Shown here in pieces: positions 6,925-13,083 of a stretch of 14,974 nucleotides of DNA; the first letter of the stretch is position 1; every line of letters begins with the position of its first letter. Source of the DNA: Porphyromonadaceae bacterium (lineage in GTDB: Bacteria > Bacteroidota > Bacteroidia > Bacteroidales > Paludibacteraceae); the NCBI GenBank assembly GCA_905372135.1, contig CAJPNS010000042.1:1-14974 (forward strand). The letters are read 5' to 3'. Position numbers and translations under genes: made by a program. The notes under the pieces are model-generated. The model made no database searches. It was not told the origin of the DNA and was given only the letters and a program-made list of their open reading frames with translations.

Positions 6925-8097
6925 TTATTTCTTATGATTAGTCTTTATGGCTGATTTTGAGGCTAAAAAATCGTTGCGTTTACCGGAAAACATATCGTAC
7001 CTGCAGAATTCGCACGGCAGACTACCATTGAGGAGATTTATCTTAGCCGAAGGCTTGAGCCCTATGGCTTTCATAAGATTTTTGTTGGAAGATATTATCC
7101 AAGCAGTCGTACCCTGACAGCGATGTTTGAGTAGGGTGCCTATGTTGTTGTATAGCTTAACAATATTGTTTTCCAACAATCGTTCGCCATAAGGAGGGTC
7201 TGATACGATAATATATTTTTCTTTAGGAGGTTCGAAATCGACGAAGTTACCTACTTTCAACTCTATATATTTACTCAATCCCGCCGATTTCACATTTTTC
7301 TGAGCTATCTCTATTGCCCTCGGCGAGAGGTCCGAACCATATATTTTATAATCGAAACTGCGGTCGAGACTATCATTGTTTGATATCTCTTCGAATAGGT
7401 CGGGGTCGAAGTCTATCCAGTTTTCGAAAGCAAAATGTTTGTTATATATCCCAGGCGGTATGTTGAGGGCAATCAGAGCAGCCTCGATAAGCAACGTACC
7501 CGACCCACACATAAAATCGACGAAATTGCTTCTGCCGTCCCAGCCGGCAAGCAGCAGCATACCTGCGGCTAATGCTTCGTTCATAGGGGCTTTGGTCTGT
7601 ACCACTCGATAGCCTCTCTTGTGCAGACTCTCTCCCGACGAGTCGAGAGCGATGGTACAGACATTGTCGGATATGTGGATATGTACCGATATATCGGGGT
7701 TGGTAAGGCGTACCGAAGGACGTTTGCCATACTTTTCGTTGAAAAAGTCGACGATAGCGTCTTTGGTGCGATACGATACGAATAGAGAGTTTTTGAAATT
7801 GTCGGATGTTACCACAGACTTCACCAAAAGTGTCTGGTCGACAGCCATATAGGTATCCCAATCTATTTTTTTCACCTCTCTGTATATGGTATCGGCATCG
7901 GTAGCCTCGAAAGTTCGAATGATTTTCAGCACTCGAGAAGCAGTCCTAAGCCACAGATTGGCACGATACATAAGGGCTAAATCACCCTCGAACGATACGG
8001 CTCTATGCTCTTTCTTTACGTTGTCGGCACCAAGTCTTTTTACCTCTTCGTACAATACGTCTTCGAGTGACTGAAATGTCTTTGCGATATATTTCAT
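6925..8097 (-). CDS. RlmL-type 23S rRNA (guanine-N2) methyltransferase with THUMP domain
   Basis: Cytoplasmic enzyme that transfers a methyl group from S-adenosylmethionine to a guanine N2 of 23S rRNA (m2G2445 in E. coli RlmL; the exact position here is inferred). Of 390 residues, 1-60 form the N-terminal ferredoxin-like part, about 65-155 the THUMP RNA-binding domain, and 170-375 the Rossmann methyltransferase. Visible motifs are DFMCGSGTLLIEAA (194-207, SAM binding), YGSDLSPRAIEIAQKN (253-268) and SDPPYGERL (299-307, the catalytic N/D-PPY motif, here with D in place of the more usual N). E. coli RlmL is about 700 residues because it is fused to the RlmK domain; this one is the RlmL half alone, as is normal in Bacteroidetes. 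It starts 19 bases after the ketosynthase-like gene and is probably cotranscribed with it. Confidence 0.85.
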   Translation of the reverse strand: MKYIAKTFQSLEDVLYEEVKRLGADNVKKEHRAVSFEGDLALMYRANLWLRTASRVLKIIRTFEATDADTIYREVKKIDWDTYMAVDQTLLVKSVVTSDNFKNSLFVSYRTKDAIVDFFNEKYGKRPSVRLTNPDISVHIHISDNVCTIALDSSGESLHKRGYRVVQTKAPMNEALAAGMLLLAGWDGRSNFVDFMCGSGTLLIEAALIALNIPPGIYNKHFAFENWIDFDPDLFEEISNNDSLDRSFDYKIYGSDLSPRAIEIAQKNVKSAGLSKYIELKVGNFVDFEPPKEKYIIVSDPPYGERLLENNIVKLYNNIGTLLKHRCQGTTAWIISSNKNLMKAIGLKPSAKINLLNGSLPCEFCRYDMFSGKRNDFLASKSAIKTNHKK

Positions 8098-8116
8098 TGA
8101 TTATAAGTTGCTTTTT

Positions 8117-8632
8117 TCATTTTTGCGATATAATCGACATTTTCACCTCAAATGTACGACTATAATTTTCGACCCAGCCTACTAAGGCAAATTTTATATT
8201 ACTACTGCCGAAAATATTTTTTACTACACTATATATATGCTTGATATTGAGATCTTCGACAACATAAAACGATGTCTCTCCACAGAACTTATTGCGAATA
8301 GCTACCTCGCCCGCACAAATATTGGGCAGAGTGTATACGAATAGCGACGGCGACGGGTAGTAATCGTCGTTGGACTGTATAGTCTTCTGATAATCAATAT
8401 CCACGGCAAGAGACGACGAAGAGTTGAAAAACACAACAGCTACATCGTCGCGCGGTATAAAGCGTTCGCAGTAGCCATCCAGAAGTCTTTCGGAGGCTAC
8501 GAAAGCCATTTTCGAGAGTGAATCCATCTTGAAAAACTTCGGGTAGTCTACCCCTAATCGCCTGTATTCATCGACGATTTCTTGCTGGTCGTTGAAGGTA
8601 AGACATAGGTGCCGTTCGATAGTAAGCCCCAT
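8117..8632 (-). CDS. Small beta-ketoacyl-synthase-like protein, apparently without the catalytic cysteine
   Basis: A 171-residue protein resembling the N-terminal half of 3-oxoacyl-ACP synthases, as annotated in many Bacteroidales. Recognisable parts are FFKMDSLSKMAFVASERLL (about 33-51), VAVVFFNSSSSLAVDID (about 64-80) and PSPSLFVYTLPNICAGEVAI (about 92-111), the last matching the thiolase-fold stretch before the nucleophile. Where active ketosynthases have an A-C-A/S-T/S motif, this protein reads FCGETSFYVVEDL, so the nucleophile seems absent and the C-terminal half with the two histidines does not exist. It is therefore probably not a condensing enzyme; a partner or chain-length-factor-like role is possible but unproven. 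No ACP or other fatty-acid gene is nearby. It lies 56 bases after xerC and 19 before the methyltransferase gene. Confidence 0.6.
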   Translation of the reverse strand: MGLTIERHLCLTFNDQQEIVDEYRRLGVDYPKFFKMDSLSKMAFVASERLLDGYCERFIPRDDVAVVFFNSSSSLAVDIDYQKTIQSNDDYYPSPSLFVYTLPNICAGEVAIRNKFCGETSFYVVEDLNIKHIYSVVKNIFGSSNIKFALVGWVENYSRTFEVKMSIISQK

Positions 8633-8688
8633 AAATCTATAAGCGGGTATAATCTATAAAAAACTGATTGTTTGGAGTATACGGATTG

Positions 8689-9573
8689 CTATTTTGCTCT
8701 GGGATGAGCTTCGTTGTACTGTTTTTGGAGCTCTTTGAAAGAGATATGAGTATATACTTGAGTAGCAGCAAGCGAGGAGTGTCCCAAGAGCTCTTTTACG
8801 GTGTTGAGCTCGGCTCCGTTGTTTAGTAACGTAGTAGCAAATGTGTGTCTGAGAGTATGAGGCGAGCGTTTTTCGTTGGTAGTAATCTTACTTAGCTGTT
8901 TTTTCACGATATCGTATAAAACCTTATCGTATAGCTGTTTACCATTACGTCTTAGAACAAACAGATATCCACCACTATAGCCTACCTCTCTGTTTCTGCA
9001 CTCGATATATCGTTTTATCTGATTTTCAAGCTCTTCTCCGAAAGGTATGATACGCTCTTTTTGCCTCTTTCCGAATATTTTTATAGTCTTACGGTCGAAG
9101 TCTATATCTTTGTCTTTCATATCTATAAGCTCTCTCCTGCGTACACCTGTCTGATACAGAATTTCTATTACCAGAGCGTCGCGCTGTTCCTCGAAATCCT
9201 GGTCGTCCATTACCTTGGTGGTCTGTAGTTTATCTATATCTTCTTCGGAGAAAAACACAGGTAAAGTCCTTATAAGCATAGGGTTGATGACAGTAACTGG
9301 ATTGGCATCGACAATATTCTTTTTCATAAGATATTTGTAAAACATCTTTACCGAAGAGAGTTTGCGACACACAGTACGAGCCGACAATCGACGCTCGAAC
9401 ATACTTGCTACCCACGACCGAACATCTTCACGTTCAGCCTTTTCGATAGCATCACTATTGTTTAACTGAGTATAATACTCTGTAAACTGCCCTATATCGT
9501 TAGCGTACGAAGAAACTGTATGAGCCGAATAATTCTTCTCATACAGCAGATATTTCAAATACTCCTCCAGCAT
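8689..9573 (-). CDS. xerC: Tyrosine recombinase XerC/XerD type
   Basis: A 294-residue site-specific recombinase of the type that resolves chromosome dimers at dif. Residues 1-85 are the SAM-like core-binding domain (MLEEYLKYLLYEKNYSAHTV), 105-285 the catalytic domain. All six catalytic residues are visible: Arg145 (TGVRRREL), Lys169 (FGKRQKER), His239 and Arg242 (HTLRHTFA), His265 (LLGHSS) and Tyr274 (TQVYTH). Length and spacing match XerC/XerD; the two cannot be told apart from this sequence alone. I chose the ATG at 9573, since a longer frame from 9645 would overlap the S21 gene and add 24 unrelated residues. It lies 16 bases behind rpsU and is likely cotranscribed with it. A GGAGGG is only one base before the ATG, too close to act as a normal ribosome binding site. 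Ends in TAG. Confidence 0.92.
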   Translation of the reverse strand: MLEEYLKYLLYEKNYSAHTVSSYANDIGQFTEYYTQLNNSDAIEKAEREDVRSWVASMFERRLSARTVCRKLSSVKMFYKYLMKKNIVDANPVTVINPMLIRTLPVFFSEEDIDKLQTTKVMDDQDFEEQRDALVIEILYQTGVRRRELIDMKDKDIDFDRKTIKIFGKRQKERIIPFGEELENQIKRYIECRNREVGYSGGYLFVLRRNGKQLYDKVLYDIVKKQLSKITTNEKRSPHTLRHTFATTLLNNGAELNTVKELLGHSSLAATQVYTHISFKELQKQYNEAHPRAK

Positions 9574-9589
9574 ACCCTCCGGACGACTA

Positions 9590-9781
9590 TTATTCTTCCT
9601 TAGTCTGAAGTTGCTGAACGTAGATAGCGTGCATTTTAGCTTCACGCTTTACGACCGATGGCTTATCGAAAGCCTGACGGCGACGCAACTCTCTGACAAC
9701 TCCTGTCTTTTCGTACTTACGTTTGAATTTTTTCAAGGCTCTTTCGATGTTCTCGCCTTCTTTAATTGGGATTATAATCAT
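9590..9781 (-). CDS. rpsU: 30S ribosomal protein S21
   Basis: A 63-residue, very basic protein of the small ribosomal subunit. MIIIPIKEGENIERALKKFK followed by KRKYEKTGVVRELRRRQAF is the conserved S21 sequence, and the length is as expected. In Bacteroidetes, S21 sits near the anti-Shine-Dalgarno end of 16S rRNA and helps mask it (published for Flavobacterium), which fits the scarcity of Shine-Dalgarno sequences in this window. Its own promoter is clear upstream, and the xerC-type gene follows 16 bases downstream. Confidence 0.97.
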   Translation of the reverse strand: MIIIPIKEGENIERALKKFKRKYEKTGVVRELRRRQAFDKPSVVKREAKMHAIYVQQLQTKEE

Positions 9782-9853
9782 TTAATTTAGACTTTATATA
9801 TTATAATTTCTTCTATATCTCCGTATGCGTAATACACTAAAATTACGACGGCG

Positions 9854-9884
9854 CAAAATTAATACTTTTTTCTTATCCGACAAA
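9854..9884 (-). promoter_or_regulatory. Bacteroidetes-type promoter of rpsU-xerC
   Basis: On the minus strand, TTTG (9884-9881), a 19-base spacer, then TAATTTTG (9861-9854): an exact match to both halves of the known Bacteroides promoter. It implies a leader of about 68 bases before the S21 ATG. This is the best promoter in the window. Confidence 0.75.
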
Positions 9885-9937
9885 AAATAATTCGGCATTT
9901 TTTCAGCAACAATTGTCACTCTTATATCACCGTATAG

Positions 9938-10672
9938 TCAATTCCTAATCTTGAGCCGCTCCCACCAGCACAGCGGGAAAATACGCCACACGGCTACAAC
10001 CAGCCGATATCTCCAGTCGATTATAGCGGTACGCTTCTTTTTCTTTATAGCTCGCACGATATGTCGGGCTACGTTTTGCGGCTTCATTAGCATAGGATAG
10101 CGCTTCTGGTCGTTGAGCAGGTCTGTATCGACAAACCCCGGAAGTATATCCGTAAATTTGATATTCAAGTGCTTGATATGAGCCAACTGCGCAAGCGACT
10201 CCAGATATATACTTTGCATACGTTTAGTAGCCGAATACGCGGGAGCTACACCAATACCTTTGGTACCTGCTATCGAACTGATAATAGCGATATGTCCGGC
10301 TTTATCGGGAATTTGCTCGAAATACTTGTATACCATATTTATCATTCTGACGAAACCTAAACCATTGGTATACAATGTATCGAGTTCTATTTCGGTATCC
10401 AGATTCGGATTCTGTTTACCTACGCCCGAAGCGTGAAAATAGAGGTCTATCCCACCCATAGCGGATATGAGCTCTTGCAGGCGGTCGGGAGCATCGTCTC
10501 GGCAAATATCGATAGTCTGCATAAATACTCTATCGGGAGCTAATCTTCGCAACTCTTCGAGTCTGTCTTCTCTACGTCCGGCTACACCGATAGTCCAACC
10601 ATCGTCTAAAAGTAACTTTGCCACCTCAGAACCGATACCCGAAGTAGCGCCGACAATTACAGCCTTGTTCAT
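9938..10672 (-). CDS. Short-chain dehydrogenase/reductase (SDR)
   Basis: A 244-residue NAD(P)-dependent oxidoreductase of the classical SDR family. Seen in the sequence: the cofactor-binding GATSGIG (8-14), AGRREDRLEEL (31-41), whose Arg residues after the second strand suggest NADP(H) preference, HASGVGK (80-86) in place of the usual NNAG, the catalytic Ser132/Ser133 (IISSIAG), Tyr146 and Lys150 (YSATK), and LPGFVDTDL after the active site. The C-terminus is unusual in being rich in Trp and basic residues (VVAVWRIFPLCWWERLKI), perhaps a membrane-associating helix. The substrate cannot be read from sequence. It has its own promoter upstream, and the rpsU promoter follows within about 50 bases of its stop. 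Confidence 0.88.
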   Translation of the reverse strand: MNKAVIVGATSGIGSEVAKLLLDDGWTIGVAGRREDRLEELRRLAPDRVFMQTIDICRDDAPDRLQELISAMGGIDLYFHASGVGKQNPNLDTEIELDTLYTNGLGFVRMINMVYKYFEQIPDKAGHIAIISSIAGTKGIGVAPAYSATKRMQSIYLESLAQLAHIKHLNIKFTDILPGFVDTDLLNDQKRYPMLMKPQNVARHIVRAIKKKKRTAIIDWRYRLVVAVWRIFPLCWWERLKIRN

Positions 10673-10703
10673 CTGTCTTATTAACCTATAAAAATTCGTG
10701 AGG

Positions 10704-10735
10704 CGAAATTAATAAATATTTTCCACATAGGCAAA
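10704..10735 (-). promoter_or_regulatory. Bacteroidetes-type promoter of the SDR gene
   Basis: Minus-strand TTTG (10735-10732), a 20-base spacer, and TAATTTCG (10711-10704), one mismatch from TAnnTTTG. It lies about 31 bases before the ATG at 10672. Confidence 0.55.
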
Positions 10736-10738
10736 ACA

Positions 10739-10764
10739 CGAGAGTAGAACTCCTAACCCTCTCG
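10739..10764 (-). terminator. Weak candidate terminator after the thioredoxin gene
   Basis: CGAGAG and CTCTCG form a perfect 6-base stem with a 14-base loop, 43 bases after the thioredoxin stop. On the minus strand it is followed by TGTTTTG, a poor T tract that also holds the -33 element of the SDR promoter. Termination here is plausible but weakly supported. Confidence 0.3.
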
Positions 10765-10807
10765 AAACTACCCATATACAGTCGAGACACAGTAACCTAA
10801 CCATCAG

Positions 10808-11281
10808 TTACTTATTCAACAACACTTTATCGATAGCCTCTTTCAAAGCGTTTTTGGGCATCGCTCCTTGAGCCAGCTGAGGAGCACCCTCCATAGGCAC
10901 AAATAGCAAAGTAGGTATCGACCTAATACCGAAAGCGGCAGAAAGTTCTTGCTCTTTCTCGGTATCTATCTTGTAAATATAGATACTATCGCCATATTCG
11001 GCGGCTAACTCCTCGAGTATGGGAGCTATCATCTTGCAAGGTCCGCACCAAGAGGCATAGAAGTCTATTACGGCCGGTCGGTCGCCAAGATATTTCCATT
11101 CGTTAGGTGAGGTCTCATAGTCGGCTACTTTAGCGAGAAACTCACTTTTAGTAAGATGTATTGTCTGCATTTTTTTCTCTTTATTATTTGTATTTTGTTG
11201 ATTATCACTGTCTGAATTGCGGCAACACGATACTAAGACCATTACCGCCGATAAGATAAAAGCATATTTAGTTTTTCTCAT
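10808..11281 (-). CDS. Lipid-anchored thioredoxin family protein
   Basis: A 157-residue protein. Residues 1-18 are a lipoprotein signal with the lipobox LVSC (Cys19), followed by a linker rich in Asn, Gln, Asp and Lys (about 20-38). Residues 40-155 are a complete thioredoxin fold: FYASWCGPCK with the redox pair Cys79 and Cys82, and SIPT with the cis-proline Pro123. The CGPC motif is that of reducing thioredoxins, but the anchor places it outside the cytoplasm, so it would need an electron donor there (for example a CcdA/DsbD-like protein, none seen here). It may keep cysteines of periplasmic proteins reduced. It is transcribed away from the DUF4876 gene. Confidence 0.88.
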   Translation of the reverse strand: MRKTKYAFILSAVMVLVSCCRNSDSDNQQNTNNKEKKMQTIHLTKSEFLAKVADYETSPNEWKYLGDRPAVIDFYASWCGPCKMIAPILEELAAEYGDSIYIYKIDTEKEQELSAAFGIRSIPTLLFVPMEGAPQLAQGAMPKNALKEAIDKVLLNK

Positions 11282-11340
11282 ATTAACCTCTGATTTAATT
11301 ACTATTATATCAATAAAACTCTAACATTAATACTTCGGTG

Positions 11341-11348
11341 CAAAGGTA
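11341..11348 (-). promoter_or_regulatory. -7 promoter box of the thioredoxin gene
   Basis: Minus-strand TACCTTTG, an exact TAnnTTTG match, 59 bases before the ATG. No TTTG is found at the expected 19-21-base distance upstream (the nearest is 12 bases away), so the -33 half is not supported. Confidence 0.5.
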
Positions 11349-11504
11349 ATATATTCTCTTCAAAAGTGGATAGCGATAATAAATATCATTATTCCCGAAA
11401 AAACTTCAAACAATTAAATTACAATCAATAAACCACACTCATTGAATCCTAAACGCCGATACCATACTTTTATATTTTTAGCACAAAAATCACAGAAAGA
11501 TAGT

Positions 11505-11536
11505 ATTGCCGTAAAAACAAATACGATGTATTTTCG
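11505..11536 (+). promoter_or_regulatory. Promoter of the DUF4876 gene
   Basis: ATTG (11505-11508), a 20-base spacer, then TATTTTCG (11529-11536), one mismatch from TAnnTTTG and the same T-to-C change as in the SDR promoter. It lies 44 bases before the ATG at 11581. Confidence 0.5.
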
Positions 11537-11580
11537 CGAAATTTATCAATGAGTTATAAACATAAAAATTTAATCGTAAT

Positions 11581-12843
11581 ATGTATTCTAAAAGAAAAAT
11601 ACTCGTATGTGCCCTTGTAGCGGGCTTATTATTTACTTTTGCTGCGTGTAAAAAAAATAATTCGGTAGCAGTGACTATTGTAGCTAAATCGGAAGTTGCC
11701 ATAAACGACTATTCGGACTTCACGGTAAGCATACAAGACCTTCGTACAGAGAAGACTACCGAATACAAACTAAACTCCGAAGGGAAGTGCGAAGTGATGC
11801 TCGACAAAGCTTCGTACACCATAAGTATCAGCGGTAAAGTAGGCGGTGACTCGTACTATGGAGTCGTAGAAAATCGCTCCATAACTCAGAAAGAGACGCT
11901 TGAAATAAAGCTAACCAATACCGTGACACAACAAGACGGGCTGATATTCAAACAGCTGTTTTTCAACGGCGAAACCAATAGCGGGCAAATGATGCATCCC
12001 GACCAATATATAATACTTTACAACAACACCGACAAAGTAGTATATGCCGACGGTATCACTTTCGGCACGTCGATGCACAGCACACCAATCGGAGAAGACG
12101 TATTTACCAAAGAACTACCCGACTATGTCGTAGCTCAGCAATTTTATGCTATCCCCGGCGACGGTACACAATATCCCGTACAACCAGGAGGACAGATAGT
12201 AATAGCTCGCACCGCTATCGACCATCACAAGAACTACGAAAATGCCGTAGACCTCTCGGGAGCCGACTTCGAAATTTATGAGCCCGATATGCCTTCCGAT
12301 TTCGGAACAGACATAGACAACCCCGATGTGCCCAATTTGAAGATAATATTCACATACTACGGAATATTCAATATGCACCCGCGTGGCTTCCAATCGCATT
12401 TCTTATTCCGCCCCGACAAAGACTGGAAGACCTTCTTAGCCGAAAACAGATTCGAGTTTAAAGACAACAAGGGGCAGACTCAGTTTACACATAAAGTACC
12501 TACTGCTCTGATAATGGACGGAATAGAAACAGGTATGGAAGGTATGGTAAAGACAAAAGCCCTTCCTCCCTCGGTAGATAAAGGTATGAGCAAAGTAACA
12601 GGCTGCCATCGCCAAGAGGTAATAACCAGAAAAGAGCTATCGGGCAAAAAGTTACAAGACACAAACAACTCTACCGAAGACTGTGTACGCACTAAGGGTC
12701 AAACATCTTTCCCCAAAAAGGCATCGAAGTCGGGAGGAATGTTTAATATGCAAGCTCCCAAACCGATAGACAAAGTCTATACCGAAGCCGAATGCAACGA
12801 ATTGTGGATTGGTAGCGGTAAAAACAACTTTTCGGGACGTTAG
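11581..12843 (+). CDS. DUF4876 family lipoprotein
   Basis: A 420-residue exported lipoprotein. Residues 1-22 are a signal peptide with the lipobox FAAC (Cys23), followed by KKNN. Residues about 28-105 look like a small beta-sandwich (VAVTIVAKSEVAIND.., TEYKLNSEGKCEVMLDKASYTISISG). From about 118, IFKQLFFNGETNSG and DQYIILYNNTDKVVYADGI resemble the start of a lamin-tail-like domain (E/QY-I-x-L-Y-N). I recognise the whole as DUF4876, a Bacteroidetes family with no known function that is commonly found next to TonB-dependent receptors. The C-terminal part (about 330-420) is polar and basic and contains KLQDTNNSTEDC. A TonB-dependent receptor follows 240 bases downstream, so it may be the receptor's surface partner. 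The family name is from memory. Ends in TAG. Confidence 0.75.
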   Translation: MYSKRKILVCALVAGLLFTFAACKKNNSVAVTIVAKSEVAINDYSDFTVSIQDLRTEKTTEYKLNSEGKCEVMLDKASYTISISGKVGGDSYYGVVENRSITQKETLEIKLTNTVTQQDGLIFKQLFFNGETNSGQMMHPDQYIILYNNTDKVVYADGITFGTSMHSTPIGEDVFTKELPDYVVAQQFYAIPGDGTQYPVQPGGQIVIARTAIDHHKNYENAVDLSGADFEIYEPDMPSDFGTDIDNPDVPNLKIIFTYYGIFNMHPRGFQSHFLFRPDKDWKTFLAENRFEFKDNKGQTQFTHKVPTALIMDGIETGMEGMVKTKALPPSVDKGMSKVTGCHRQEVITRKELSGKKLQDTNNSTEDCVRTKGQTSFPKKASKSGGMFNMQAPKPIDKVYTEAECNELWIGSGKNNFSGR

Positions 12844-12969
12844 AAAAAGTCATTTTATCGGTACGTGGAGAAAAAAACGTCATACTCGGCAGCGAGACAG
12901 ACAACAATTAATCTATCGGAATAGACATAATTGAAAGTATATTATTTCCCCAAACACCGAAAATAGAGT

Positions 12970-13032
12970 AAATCGGATATACCGAATAGATACGAAAGTT
13001 CGATTTGATGTATCCGATTTTTGTTTTTTATA
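12970..13032 (+). terminator. Terminator-like hairpin between the DUF4876 and receptor genes
   Basis: AAATCGGATA (12970-12979) and TATCCGATTT (13011-13020) are a perfect 10-base inverted repeat with a 31-base loop, followed by TTGTTTTTTAT. It starts 126 bases after the DUF4876 stop and ends about 50 bases before the receptor ATG. The loop is long for a terminator. It may act as a partial terminator or attenuator that sets the ratio of the two products. Confidence 0.5.
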
Positions 13033-13083
13033 AACACCACTATCACAGATAAAAAGTAAATAAGCAAAAAAATTACCACAACA

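Larger units (their letters stand above)
11282..11580. other. Divergent intergenic region between thioredoxin and DUF4876 genes
   Basis: This 299-base A/T-rich gap holds a minus-strand -7 box near 11341-11348 and a plus-strand promoter at 11505-11536. Between them (about 11350-11500) I see no gene and no strong hairpin, only short A/T-rich repeats. Confidence 0.7.

Noticed and set aside
9574..9580. GGAGGG as the ribosome binding site of the recombinase gene
   Set aside because: Only one base separates it from the ATG, too close for normal pairing, and Bacteroidetes make little use of such sites.
8689..9645. Longer start for the recombinase at 9645
   Set aside because: It would overlap rpsU by 56 bases and add 24 residues (KLKCTLSTFSNFRLRK..) that are not part of the family N-terminus; ATG at 9573 gives the standard start.
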